Assembly: GCF_018128965.1 (NCBI RefSeq)
Contig: NZ_JAAEDH010000007.1
Location: forward strand, 1-64,000
DNA: 64,000 bases
From: Plastoroseomonas arctica
GTDB taxonomy: Bacteria; Pseudomonadota; Alphaproteobacteria; Acetobacterales; Acetobacteraceae
Reading direction: 5' to 3'
In this document: positions 28,793 to 37,865 of the stretch, piece after piece
Position numbering within the stretch: position 1 is the stretch's first letter
Layout of the letters: the number at the start of each line of letters is the position of its first letter
Made by a program: the position numbers and the translations under genes
Notes under the pieces: model-generated
Database searches by the model: none
The model's input: the letters and a program-made list of their open reading frames with translations, nothing else
What the model was told of the DNA's origin: nothing

Positions 28793-30061
28793 ATGAGCTC
28801 GCCACGCCCCCTCGCCGACCGCGTCCGTCCCGCAACCCTCGCGGAGGTGGTGGGGCAGGCGCATCTGCTCGGCCCTGGCGCGCCGCTGGGCCGCATGGTG
28901 GCCGCCGGCGCCGTCACCTCCATCATCCTCTGGGGGCCGCCAGGCACCGGCAAGACCACCATCGCCCGCCTTCTCGCCCAGCAGAGCGGGCGGAACTTCG
29001 TCGCGATCTCAGCGATCCAGTCCGGCGTCGCCGAGCTGCGCCGCGTCTTCGAGGACGCCCGCAAGGCCCGCGCTGCCGGCACCGGCACGCTGCTGTTCTG
29101 CGACGAGATCCACCGCTTCAACCGGGCCCAGCAGGATGGCTTCCTCCCTGTCGTCGAGGATGGCACCGTGGTGCTGGTCGGCGCGACCACCGAAAACCCT
29201 TCCTTCGAGCTGAACGGCGCGCTGCTCTCGCGCTGTCAGGTGCTGGTGCTGAAGAAGCTGGACGAGCCCGCCCTCGCCCAGTTGCTCACCCGCGCCGAGG
29301 CCGAGGAGGGACTCCCCCTGCCCCTGGAGCCCGAGGCGCGCACCGCGATGATCGACCTCGCCGGCGGCGATGGGCGCTACTTGCTCAACATGGCGGAGCT
29401 GATCTTCAGCGCCGAAGACGCCGCGCCGCTCACCCTCGAGGCCATGGGCCAGCTGCTGCAACGGCGCATGCCCACGCACGACAAGGCCGGCGACGGGCAC
29501 TACGACCTGCTGAGCTGCTTCCACAAGGCTCTGCGCGGGTCCGACGTGCAGGCCGCGCTCTACTACGCCGCGCGGATGATGGTCGCCGGCGAGGCGGGTG
29601 AAACCGTGTTTCGCCGCCTCGCCTGCGCGGCCGCGGAGGATATAGGCATGGCCGACCCTCAGGCGGTGCCGCAGGTGATCACGGCATGGGACGCCTATCT
29701 CCGCATCGGCTGGCCAGAGGGCAAGCTGTTCATGGCCCAGGCCATCACCTACGTGGCGACGGCGCCGAAATCCAACGCCTCCTACATGGGCTTCGCAGCG
29801 GCGCTGGCGGAGGCCGAACGCACCGCACACCTGCCGCCGCCGCTGCACATCCTCAACGCACCCACGCGGATGATGAAGGAGCTTGGCTATCACGCGGGGT
29901 ACAAGTACGACCACAACCAGCCTGACGCCTACGCCGGGCAGGAATTCTTCCCCGAAGCCCTCGGGCCGCAGGAATTCTATGTGCCGAATGAGCGGGGGTT
30001 CGAGCGGGAGGTGAAGAAGCGGCTGGAGTACTGGGCCGGACTCAAGGCGAAAAGGAAGTAA
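28793..30061 (+). CDS. rarA: Replication-associated recombination protein A (MgsA/RarA)
   Basis: A 422-residue AAA+ clamp-loader-like ATPase that acts at stalled forks. It shows Walker A GPPGTGKT (48-55), Walker B LLFCDEIHRFN, sensor-1 GATTENPSFELN, and the tetramerisation domain with KALRGSDVQAALYYAARM and ITYVATAPKSNA. The length is slightly shorter than E. coli RarA. The ATG follows a weak SD. The TAA stop is followed within four bases by a family B repeat arm. Confidence 0.95.
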   Translation: MSSPRPLADRVRPATLAEVVGQAHLLGPGAPLGRMVAAGAVTSIILWGPPGTGKTTIARLLAQQSGRNFVAISAIQSGVAELRRVFEDARKARAAGTGTLLFCDEIHRFNRAQQDGFLPVVEDGTVVLVGATTENPSFELNGALLSRCQVLVLKKLDEPALAQLLTRAEAEEGLPLPLEPEARTAMIDLAGGDGRYLLNMAELIFSAEDAAPLTLEAMGQLLQRRMPTHDKAGDGHYDLLSCFHKALRGSDVQAALYYAARMMVAGEAGETVFRRLACAAAEDIGMADPQAVPQVITAWDAYLRIGWPEGKLFMAQAITYVATAPKSNASYMGFAAALAEAERTAHLPPPLHILNAPTRMMKELGYHAGYKYDHNQPDAYAGQEFFPEALGPQEFYVPNERGFEREVKKRLEYWAGLKAKRK

Positions 30062-30064
30062 GGC

Positions 30065-30204
30065 GGGGGAAAAGAATTCTCCCCACGTATACGTTTGCGC
30101 CCACTCTTTTATATTTAATTTATTGGTGCTGGCCGTCCGGAAGCACCAATAACAAAAAATAAAAGAATGGGGGTTTGGGGGAAATTCATTTCCCCCATGC
30201 TGTC
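30065..30204. repeat. Family B intergenic element, complete copy 1
   Basis: Two inward-facing hairpin arms flank a central hairpin. The left arm hairpin is 30065-30084, followed by a T-rich tract. The centre is an 11-bp inverted repeat (30120-30130 with 30142-30152). The right arm is GGGGGAAATTCATTTCCCCC (30177-30196) with the T-rich tract on the minus strand. It lies between convergent rarA and the amino-acid binding-protein gene, so each arm terminates one of them. The last 66 bases are almost identical to those of the copy at 41417-41543. Confidence 0.88.
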
Positions 30205-30212
30205 GTCCGAGA

Positions 30213-31241
30213 TCACCGCATCGGCGGCGGATAATGCAGTCCACCCCGGTTCCAAAGGTTGTTGATCCCGCGTTGGATCCCAAGCGGCGTGATGTTGCGC
30301 TCCCACATCTCCGAGAAATTGCCCACTTGGCGCACGATCTGCACCGCCCAGTCATTGTTCACGCCCAGCTGGCGCCCGAGCTCGCCGGTGCGGCCGAGGA
30401 AGCGCTGCACATCGGGGTTCGTGCTGTCGTTGAAGGTGCCCATGTTCTCCGACGTGATGCCGAGTTCCTCCGCCGTCAGCTGCGCGAACAGCGACCAGCG
30501 GACGATGTCGAAGAAGCGCGGGTCGCCCTTGCGCACCACCGGGCCCAGCGGCTCCTTCGAGATAATCTCGGGCAGCAGCAGGTAGCGCTCGGCGTTGGGA
30601 CCCTCGCCGGCGCGGAAGGAGGCGAGCGATGAGGCGTCGTTGGTATAGACGTCGCAGCGCCCGGAGCGGAACGCGTTGCGAAGCTCCTCGACATTGTCGA
30701 TCACGACGGGGGTGAAGCGCATCCGGTTCGTGCGGAAGTAGTCGGCGAGGTTCAGCTCGGTCGTGGTGCCGGGCTGCACGCAGACCGTCGCGCCATCGAG
30801 CCGCGTGGCGGTGGTCACACCCGAATCGCGACGCACCAGGAAGCCCTGGCCGTCATAGAAATTCACGCCCGCGAAGCTGAGGCCGAGCGAGGCTTCGCGG
30901 CCGAGCGTCCAGGTGGTGCTGCGCACCAGCATATCGATTTCGCCCGATTGCAGCATGGTGAAGCGCTGCTGCGTGCTGGCGGGCACGAAGCGCACCTTGG
31001 TCGCGTCGCCCAGCAGGGCGGCGGCGACGGCGCGGCAGGTGTCGACATCGATGCCGCGCCACTCGCCGCGGCTGTCGGGTGCGGAAAAGCCCGGGGTCGA
31101 GGGGGCCACGCCGCACAGCAGCGCGCCGCGCGCGCGAATGGCGGCAACAGTGTCGGCCGGTGCGGGCGACTGCGCCGAAGCGGGCAGCGCGGCGGCCAGG
31201 AGCGCGAGCGCGCCGGCCGCGAATGTGAACAGACGGGTCAT
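30213..31241 (-). CDS. General L-amino-acid-type ABC transporter substrate-binding protein (AapJ/BztA-like)
   Basis: A 342-residue periplasmic receptor of the family 3 polar-amino-acid class. A signal peptide (MTRLFTFAAGALALLAAALPASAQ) is followed by AIRARGALLCGV, FDGQ-like NFYDGQGFLVRR, GATVCVQPGTTTELNLADYFR, GRCDVYTND and ISKEPLGPVVR, all hallmarks of AapJ. No permease (AapQM) or ATPase (AapP) gene is nearby, so it is an orphan that may feed a transporter encoded elsewhere. A paralog is at 43473-44498. The ATG has GAAGGA upstream. Confidence 0.9.
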   Translation of the reverse strand: MTRLFTFAAGALALLAAALPASAQSPAPADTVAAIRARGALLCGVAPSTPGFSAPDSRGEWRGIDVDTCRAVAAALLGDATKVRFVPASTQQRFTMLQSGEIDMLVRSTTWTLGREASLGLSFAGVNFYDGQGFLVRRDSGVTTATRLDGATVCVQPGTTTELNLADYFRTNRMRFTPVVIDNVEELRNAFRSGRCDVYTNDASSLASFRAGEGPNAERYLLLPEIISKEPLGPVVRKGDPRFFDIVRWSLFAQLTAEELGITSENMGTFNDSTNPDVQRFLGRTGELGRQLGVNNDWAVQIVRQVGNFSEMWERNITPLGIQRGINNLWNRGGLHYPPPMR

Positions 31242-31472
31242 CGGTGTGTCCTTCTCCCTTGTTTTGCAGGCGATGGCCGCGCGCCATCCTTCTTGCCCGG
31301 CGGGCGCAGTCTCGGCGGCGGCGCGCGCCTGTGTCTAGCGGGATGGGCCGGTCATCGACCGCGTCCACGCCCTCGCCTGCCTGGTTTTTAGGCGCCAGGC
31401 CGGAAGAACTGCCTTGCGGATAGGACCCGAACAACGCGAGGATATCAGCAACAAGAAACTGGGGAGAAGTTC

Positions 31473-32795
31473 ATGCAGGGCATCACGCGCCGCGGCGCGC
31501 TTCTGGGCACGCTTGCGGCCCCGGCCATCATCGAGCGCGCCAACGCACAGAGCGCCTTCGACTGGCGGCGCTTCCGTGGCGAACGCATCGAGGTTTCGGT
31601 CCAGACGTCTCCGCGCGGGACGCTCCTGCAACAGCACAATCGCGAATTCGAGGAGCTCACCGGCATTCGTGCGGGTGTCGAGGTGGTGCCGGAGCAGCAG
31701 CACCGCCAGAAGATCATCATCGAATACGCATCGGGCCGGCCCTCCTTCGACGTGGGCGAGGTGAGCCTGCATGTGAACAAGCGCCAAGTGGGGCGCGCGC
31801 GGTGGAACACCGACATCCGCGCGCTGATCGCCGACCGCACTTTGACCGCGCCCGATTTCGACTTCGATGATTTCGGCGCGGGCATGCGCAGCTACGCGAC
31901 CCAGGCCGATGGCCGCATGGATACGCTGCCGGCCTTCGCCGACTACTTCATCCTCTACTACAACAAGGAATTGCTGGCCGCGAAGAACGTCGAAGTGCCC
32001 ACCACCTGGGACGCAATGTTCGAGGGTGCGAAGCGCATCGAGGATCGGTCGCGGCAGGTCTATGGCCATGTCGGCCGCGGCGTGAAGAACGCCAATGTGG
32101 TGCTGTGGTCGTCCTTCCTGCTCGGCACAGGGCAGCGCGACATGATCAACGCCGAACGCCAGCTCATCACCGACACGGACGAGGCGATCTGGGCGACGGT
32201 GCAGTACCAGCGCTTTCTGCGCGATGCGTCCCCGCCAGGCTCCATCGGCTTCAACTGGAACGAGTGCCAGACGACCTTCATGCAGGGCCGTGCGGCGATG
32301 TGGGTGGACGGCATCGGCTTCGCCGCACCGCTGGAGAATGCGCAGCGCTCCCGCGTCGCCGGCAAGGTCGGCTATGCGGTGGTGCCGCGCGGGCCGGCGA
32401 ACCATCACTGCGCCCTGTTCGGCGCCGGCTACGGCATCCCCGAGGCGAGTGCGAAGAAGGGCCCGGCCTGGTTCTACCTGCAATGGGCGCTGGGCAAGCA
32501 GATGCAGACCCGGATGCTCTCCGCCGGCGCCGGCGTGCCGGCCCGCGTCAGTGCGCTGCGCGACGAGGCGGCGATTTCCGGCAGCCCCTTCCCGCGCGAG
32601 TTTTTCGCCACTCTGCTCGCCAGCGCCCCCATCGCTCGCGCCGGCCTGCCGGAGATCCTGCCGGTGACGGAATTCCGAGACACGATCGGCACCGCGCTGA
32701 CCAACACCATCGGCGGTGCGGATCCGGCGGCCGAGATGCGCGCGGCGACCGCGGCGTTCCGCCCCATCCTGGAGCGGAGCGAGCGCGAGAGTTGA
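31473..32795 (+). CDS. Extracellular solute-binding protein family 1 (sugar ABC transporter)
   Basis: A 440-residue periplasmic receptor. The N-terminus has a Tat-like twin-arginine signal (ITRRGALLGTLAAPAIIERANAQ). The mature part shows the family 1 layout, with NREFEELTGIRAGVEVVPEQQ, a PTTWDAMFEGAKR hinge region and FMQGRAAMWVDG. A good GGGGAG precedes the ATG. It is the first gene of an importer operon; its stop overlaps the TTG start of the first permease (TTGA). Ligand unknown, probably a sugar or polyol by family. Confidence 0.88.
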   Translation: MQGITRRGALLGTLAAPAIIERANAQSAFDWRRFRGERIEVSVQTSPRGTLLQQHNREFEELTGIRAGVEVVPEQQHRQKIIIEYASGRPSFDVGEVSLHVNKRQVGRARWNTDIRALIADRTLTAPDFDFDDFGAGMRSYATQADGRMDTLPAFADYFILYYNKELLAAKNVEVPTTWDAMFEGAKRIEDRSRQVYGHVGRGVKNANVVLWSSFLLGTGQRDMINAERQLITDTDEAIWATVQYQRFLRDASPPGSIGFNWNECQTTFMQGRAAMWVDGIGFAAPLENAQRSRVAGKVGYAVVPRGPANHHCALFGAGYGIPEASAKKGPAWFYLQWALGKQMQTRMLSAGAGVPARVSALRDEAAISGSPFPREFFATLLASAPIARAGLPEILPVTEFRDTIGTALTNTIGGADPAAEMRAATAAFRPILERSERES

Positions 32796-33703
32796 GCAGC
32801 GCCTCCGCCATCGAAGCGGCCGCCGCCACCATCGAGCGGCGGCGGCGGAACTATGCGCGGCATTACATATGGTTCGTGGTGCCCGCCGCGATCGCGGTGC
32901 TGGGTACCATCCTGTTTCCGTGGGCCTTCACCTTCTACATCAGCGCCTTCGACTGGCGGCTGGGCAGCACGCGCGAGTTTGTCGGCTTCGCGAACTACAC
33001 CAAGCTGTTCACCGATGAACGCTTCGGCTGGGCGCTGCTGCGCACGCTCTACTACACCACGCTGTCCGTGATCTTCCCGCTGATTCTCGGCCTCGCGGCC
33101 GCGCTGATCTTCAATCACAAATTCCCGCTGCGCGGCCTGGCCCGCACCATCTTCATCCTGCCGATGATGGCGACACCCGTGGCGGTCGCACTGGTGTGGA
33201 CGATGATGTTCCATCCCCAGCTCGGCGTGCTGAACTGGCTGCTGCAACAGGTCGGCATCCCACCGAGCATGTGGGTCTATCACGCGGACAGCGTCATCCC
33301 GACGCTGGTGCTGGTGGAAGTCTGGCACTGGACGCCGCTGGTGATGCTGCTTCTGCTCGGTGGCCTGGCCGCGCTGCCCATCGACCCCTATGAGGCTGCG
33401 AAGATCGATGGCGCAACGCCGTTGCAGGTGTTCCGCTACATCACTCTCCCACTGCTCGCGCCATACCTGGTCGTCGCGCTCATCATCCGCACCATCGACG
33501 CGTTGAAAGCCTTCGACACCATCTACGTCATCACGCAAGGCGGACCCGGAAGTGCTTCCGAGACCATCAACATCTATCTCTATCTGCAGGCCTTCGCCTT
33601 CTACAACATGGGCTACGCCAGCGCGGTGGTCGTGGTGTTCTTCGCCCTCATTCTCACACTCGCCGCGCTGCTGATGTGGACGCGCGAGAAGGTGCGGCCG
33701 TGA
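32792..33703 (+). CDS. Sugar ABC transporter permease (UgpA/MalF-like)
   Basis: A 303-residue inner-membrane subunit with six predicted TM segments. The binding-protein-dependent transport motif is EAAKIDGATPLQVFRYITLPLL, the cytoplasmic loop that contacts the ATPase. The start is TTG overlapping the binding-protein stop; an alternative start further in is possible, since the first 25 residues are poorly conserved in type. It overlaps the second permease (GTGA). Confidence 0.9.
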   Translation: MSSASAIEAAAATIERRRRNYARHYIWFVVPAAIAVLGTILFPWAFTFYISAFDWRLGSTREFVGFANYTKLFTDERFGWALLRTLYYTTLSVIFPLILGLAAALIFNHKFPLRGLARTIFILPMMATPVAVALVWTMMFHPQLGVLNWLLQQVGIPPSMWVYHADSVIPTLVLVEVWHWTPLVMLLLLGGLAALPIDPYEAAKIDGATPLQVFRYITLPLLAPYLVVALIIRTIDALKAFDTIYVITQGGPGSASETINIYLYLQAFAFYNMGYASAVVVVFFALILTLAALLMWTREKVRP

Positions 33704-34518
33704 AGCGCATCTTGGGCAAATTGGGCTTTGCGCTCTCCGTCGTGCTGCTGATCTCGCCAGCGATCCTCATTTTCCTGTGGATGCTGTCGCTCTCGCTGAA
33801 GAACGAGCTCGACAACACCGCCTTCCCACCCGTCTTCATCCCCTCCCCGCCCACGCTCGACAACTATGCCGAAGTCTTCGCGCGCAACGACTTCCTGCTC
33901 TACGCGTGGAACTCCGTCATCGTCAGCTTCTCGGCCACCGGCATCGCGCTCCTGCTCGGCGTCCCCGCCGGCTACGGCATCGCCAAGATGCGCGCCACGC
34001 GCCTGGCCGGCCTCATCCTCATCGCCCGCATCACGCCGGGCCTGTCGTACCTGATCCCGCTGTTCCTGCTGTTCCAATGGCTGGGGCTGACCGGAACCCT
34101 CGCACCCATCATCATCACCCACCTGGTCATCACGCTGCCCATCGTGGTGTGGGTGATGATCTCCTTCTTCGAAGGACTGCCAGGCGAACTCGAAGAAGCC
34201 GCCCTCGTCGATGGTGCGACCATCTGGCAAGCCTTCCGACACGTCGCCATGCCCCTGGCACGACCCGGCATCACCGTGGCCTGCATCCTCAGTTTCATCT
34301 TCTCGTGGAACAACTTCATCTTCGCCGTCGTCCTCGCCGGGCGCGAAACCCGCACCTTGCCCGTCGCCGTGAACAACATGCTGACCTTCGAACAAATCTC
34401 CTGGGGCCCGCTCTCGGCCGCGGCCCTGTTGGTGACCGCTCCCGTCCTCCTACTGACCCTCCTGGCGCAAAAGCAGATCGTCGCCGGGCTGACGGCGGGC
34501 GGAGTGAAAGGGGCGTAG
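33700..34518 (+). CDS. Sugar ABC transporter permease (UgpE/MalG-like)
   Basis: A 272-residue second permease with six TM segments and the motif EEAALVDGATIWQAFRHVAMPLA. GTG start overlapping the first permease. The expected fourth component, an MsmX/UgpC-type ATPase, is missing. The gene ends at a TAG that directly abuts a family A repeat, and the next gene is convergent. The importer must borrow an ATPase from elsewhere. Confidence 0.9.
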   Translation: MKRILGKLGFALSVVLLISPAILIFLWMLSLSLKNELDNTAFPPVFIPSPPTLDNYAEVFARNDFLLYAWNSVIVSFSATGIALLLGVPAGYGIAKMRATRLAGLILIARITPGLSYLIPLFLLFQWLGLTGTLAPIIITHLVITLPIVVWVMISFFEGLPGELEEAALVDGATIWQAFRHVAMPLARPGITVACILSFIFSWNNFIFAVVLAGRETRTLPVAVNNMLTFEQISWGPLSAAALLVTAPVLLLTLLAQKQIVAGLTAGGVKGA

Positions 34519-34810
34519 GAGAAAGCAAGGCCAGGGGCTCTGCCCCTGGACCCTGCGAGGATCGCGTCGATCCTCGACCTCCATTTGTTGGCCCTGAGTT
34601 TTGGAGAGGGCTTTGAGCCCGCCGGAGGCGCGTCTGGTTGGGGAGGGGCGCGAGGCGCTCCCGCTCAGCGGGCGTTCCCGCGACTCCCCAACCAGACTCA
34701 TTCAGCAAGCACATCCCTCCCCAAACTCAGAACCACAAATGGGGGTCCAGGCGCCACAGGCTCCTGGTGGGGATCGAGGTGGCAAAGCCCCTCACCTTGT
34801 TTTCCTCTCC
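34519..34810. repeat. Nested-hairpin intergenic element, family A copy 2 (292 bp)
   Basis: It fills exactly the space between the TAG of the permease gene and the TAG of the convergent amidohydrolase gene. The left arm is nearly the same as in copy 1 (GAGAAAGCAAGGCCAGGGGC, then AGGATCG and CGATCCT, then TTTGTTGG and GTTTTGGAGAG). The right arm is its diverged inverted copy. The core differs from copy 1: a perfect 14-bp inverted repeat (34632-34645 with 34684-34697) around smaller GC-rich hairpins. Confidence 0.85.
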
Positions 34811-35800
34811 CTACACCCCCAGCCACGCCCGCGCGTTGCCGGCCAGCAGCGTTGCTTGTGTCGCGGGGTCGGGCGTGGCCGCGGCGATCTCGGCGACGCC
34901 GGTTTCGGTGCCCATGTCGAAAGGGTAGTCGGTGCCGAAGATGATGCGGTCGGCGCCGACGTCCTTGAGGAGGAATTGGAGGGCGCCAGTGGCGTGGGTG
35001 ATGCTGTCGTAGAGAAGTTTGTTCAGGCTTTCGGACGGGTGGCCTTTGAGGGTGACGTGGGGTTCCTTGCGGACCTCCCAGCCATGGATGAATCGGCCGG
35101 CCTGGTAGGGCGTGAAGCCGCCGCCGTGGGAGAGAACGAAGCGGATATCGGGGTGGCGCTCGATGACGCCGCCGAAGACCAGCGAGGCAGCGGCGATGGT
35201 GGTCTCGAGGGGGTTTCCGATGAGGTTGGTGAGATAGTAGCTGTGCATGCGTTCGGCGCCGACAACGCGGTGCGGGTGGACCAGGACAAACAGCTTGTGG
35301 GCTTGCATCACGGCCCAAACGGGATCGAGCGCGGGGTCATCGAGATTGCGGCCGCCGACGTTGGAGCCGATGTGGACTCCGCGCAGTCCGTGCTGGGTAA
35401 TGGCGCGCTTCAGCGTGGCGGCGCCACGGACGGGGTCCTGCATGGCCACGCCGGCCAGGCCAATGAACTTGTCCGGGTATTGGCGGCAGAGCGCGCCGAT
35501 CGCGGCGTTCTGGATCTCGGTGACGGCGTCCGCGGCGCCGGCCTCGGCCTCATAGAGGAAGGTCTGCGGCACGTTGCAGATGACGTGCATGTCGACGCCT
35601 TGCTTTGCCATGTCGGCGAAGCGCCGTTCGAGGTCCCAGGCGCCGCGCGGGAAGGGGTTCTGCTTCACGCCGAGCAGTTCGAGCGCGCTGTTGTCCGCAT
35701 CCACGCGGGTGAGTTTCGGCGCGAGCGAGGGGACTTCGCGCGCGATCGCGTCGATCATCGTCTCGGTGAAGATGTGGGTGTGCGCGTCGATGACGGTCAT
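34811..35800 (-). CDS. Amidohydrolase family 2 protein (ACMSD-like decarboxylase/hydrolase)
   Basis: A 329-residue TIM-barrel metal enzyme of the amidohydrolase_2 group, related to 2-amino-3-carboxymuconate-6-semialdehyde decarboxylase. Metal ligands are suggested by DAHTHIF near the N-terminus, HPHRV in the middle, LSHGGGF and FGTDYPFDMG near the end. The substrate is unknown; relatives act on aromatic ring-cleavage products or related carboxylates. AGGAG precedes the ATG. It is divergent from the Bug pair at 35931, which could import its substrate. Confidence 0.82.
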   Translation of the reverse strand: MTVIDAHTHIFTETMIDAIAREVPSLAPKLTRVDADNSALELLGVKQNPFPRGAWDLERRFADMAKQGVDMHVICNVPQTFLYEAEAGAADAVTEIQNAAIGALCRQYPDKFIGLAGVAMQDPVRGAATLKRAITQHGLRGVHIGSNVGGRNLDDPALDPVWAVMQAHKLFVLVHPHRVVGAERMHSYYLTNLIGNPLETTIAAASLVFGGVIERHPDIRFVLSHGGGFTPYQAGRFIHGWEVRKEPHVTLKGHPSESLNKLLYDSITHATGALQFLLKDVGADRIIFGTDYPFDMGTETGVAEIAAATPDPATQATLLAGNARAWLGV

Positions 35801-35930
35801 GCGGGGGGCTCCTGTGCGTACGCATCGAACACGGGCGCGCGGGCGGCGGCAAGCGGTGCCGGCGCGCTTGACACGGTGGTGGGGCGCCTGTCCCCTGCCG
35901 GCAACGAAAGCGCGTGCGGGGAGTAAAGCA

Positions 35931-36893
35931 ATGCGGCGTCTGGTGCTGGCCTGCGCTCTGGTATTGGGGGGCGTCGCGGCCGCGATGGCGCAGGCGCCCT
36001 ACCCTGACCGTCCCATCCGCGTGGTGATGCCGCTCGCCGCCGGCAGCGCCGTGGATGTGGTGTTCCGCATCGTGGCCGATCCGGTGGAGCGCGCGCTCGG
36101 GCAGCGCCTGGTGATCGAGAACCAGACGGGGGCTTCAGGCATCGTGGGCATGCGCACGGGGGCGCGTGCGGCGCCGGATGGCTACACGCTGCTGGCGACG
36201 AACGACGCCGTTCTGACCATGCTGCCGAACCTGAATTCGCAGGCGGGCTACGACCCGCTGCGCGACTTCGCGCCGATCGGGCAGATCGTGCAGATCCGCT
36301 GGGCCCTGGTGGCGCATCCGGGTTTCGCGGCGACGAACGTGGCGGAGGTCATCGCGCAGGCGCGCGCACGGCCGGGGGCGATCGACTACGCCTCGGGCGG
36401 CGCGGGCAGCCCACAGCATGTGGCGATGGAGATGTTCCTGCAGCGCGCGGGTGTGCGGATGAACCACATCTCCTATCGAGGCGCAACGCCGGCGCTGACG
36501 GGCGTGGTCGCGGGCGATGTGAGCCTGGGCTTCTTCGGCCTGCCGACGCCAAACGCGTTCATCGGTGAGGGCAGGTTGCGGCTGATTGCAACGGCGGGCG
36601 TCGGGCGCGAGGCATTTCCGGACAGCCCGACCATCGCGGAAGCAGGGCTGCCAGGCTTCGCCTTCTACACCTGGGCGGCGCTGCTTGCCCCGGCCGGGAC
36701 ACCGGCGCCGATCGTCTCGCGGCTCAACACCGCACTCCGCGAGGCCCTCGCCCTGCCCGCGATCCGCGAACGGCTGGAGGGGCTGGGCTACGGCATCGTC
36801 GGCAACACGCCAGAGACCTTCGCGCAGAACCTGACGCGCGAGCACGCGGCGATGGCGGCACTCATCCGCGACGCCGGCATCCGGATGGAGTGA
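35931..36893 (+). CDS. Bug/TctC-family substrate-binding protein
   Basis: A 320-residue periplasmic receptor with a signal peptide (MRRLVLACALVLGGVAAAMAQ) and the family start YPDRPIRVVMPLAAGSAVDV. The usual PGG near the start is AGS here. It also has NQTGASGIVGMR, APDGYTLL and FAPIGQIVQ. It lies 6 bases before a second Bug gene, an unusual tandem. A divergent amidohydrolase gene may share its promoter region. No TctAB partner is present. Confidence 0.88.
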   Translation: MRRLVLACALVLGGVAAAMAQAPYPDRPIRVVMPLAAGSAVDVVFRIVADPVERALGQRLVIENQTGASGIVGMRTGARAAPDGYTLLATNDAVLTMLPNLNSQAGYDPLRDFAPIGQIVQIRWALVAHPGFAATNVAEVIAQARARPGAIDYASGGAGSPQHVAMEMFLQRAGVRMNHISYRGATPALTGVVAGDVSLGFFGLPTPNAFIGEGRLRLIATAGVGREAFPDSPTIAEAGLPGFAFYTWAALLAPAGTPAPIVSRLNTALREALALPAIRERLEGLGYGIVGNTPETFAQNLTREHAAMAALIRDAGIRME

Positions 36894-36899
36894 CGGGCG

Positions 36900-37865
36900 A
36901 TGCAGGCCACCCGTCGCACAATCCTCGCGCTGCCGCTCGCCGCCCCTGCCCTAGCCCAGGGCTGGCCGACCCGGCCCGTGCGCATCATCCTGCCGCTGGT
37001 CCCAGGCGGCACCACGGACCTGATCGCGCGCGTGCTCGCGGAGCCGCTGTCGCGCGCCCTCGGCCAGCCCGTCGTGGTGGAAAACCGCGCCGGTGCCAAT
37101 GGCTGGATCGCCAATGACGTGGTGATGCGCGAACGCCCCGACGGGCACACCCTGATCGTCAACAACGTCTCCACCCACGCGATCAACTCGGCGATGGCGG
37201 GTCCGGACCGGCCGCTGACGCCGGCGCGCGGCCTCGCACCCATCACCAACCTGATCGAGGCGCCGCAACTCATGCTCACGCCGACAAGTGTGGCGGCCAC
37301 CAGCCTCGCGGAATTCGTGGCCCTCGCGCGGCGGTCGCCGAACCCGCTGGTCTTCGCCTCGGCAGGGGTGGGATCCTACCAGCACATCGACCTCGAGACC
37401 TTTGCGCGGCGGGCCGGCATCGCACTCACGCACCTTGCACTGCGCGGCGCGGGAGAGATCGTGCCGGTGATGCTGCGTGGCGATGCGCAGATCAGCGAAT
37501 TCAACCTCGTCACCGCGCTGCCGCATATCCAATCGGGGCGGATGCGCGCGCTGGCGGTGGTCTCGCGCGAGCGCATCGCGCAGCTGCCGGACACGCCGAC
37601 GACGCTGGAGGCCGGTTTTCCTGACCTCACCACCACCTTGTGGAACGGGCTGTTCGTGCCCGCCGGCACTCCCGCCGAGATCATCGCCACGCTGCACGCG
37701 CACACGATCCGCGCGCTGCGCGAGCCGGCGGTGCTGGCGAACCTCGAAGGCCAGGGGCTGCGCGTGACGCCGAGCGAGAGCCCGGCGGAATTCGCGGACT
37801 ATCTCGCGCGCGACGTCGCCCGCTGGACGGCGCTGACGCAGGAATTCGGCATCACCGTGAACTAG
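36900..37865 (+). CDS. Bug/TctC-family substrate-binding protein, tandem second copy
   Basis: A 321-residue receptor with a signal peptide ending ALAQG and the classic WPTRPVRIILPLVPGGTTD start, NRAGANGWIA and LAPITNLIE. It is clearly diverged from its upstream neighbour, so this is not a recent duplication, and the two probably bind different ligands. GGAG precedes the ATG inside the end of the previous gene. Its stop overlaps the stop of the convergent MFS gene by 4 bases. Confidence 0.88.
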   Translation: MQATRRTILALPLAAPALAQGWPTRPVRIILPLVPGGTTDLIARVLAEPLSRALGQPVVVENRAGANGWIANDVVMRERPDGHTLIVNNVSTHAINSAMAGPDRPLTPARGLAPITNLIEAPQLMLTPTSVAATSLAEFVALARRSPNPLVFASAGVGSYQHIDLETFARRAGIALTHLALRGAGEIVPVMLRGDAQISEFNLVTALPHIQSGRMRALAVVSRERIAQLPDTPTTLEAGFPDLTTTLWNGLFVPAGTPAEIIATLHAHTIRALREPAVLANLEGQGLRVTPSESPAEFADYLARDVARWTALTQEFGITVN

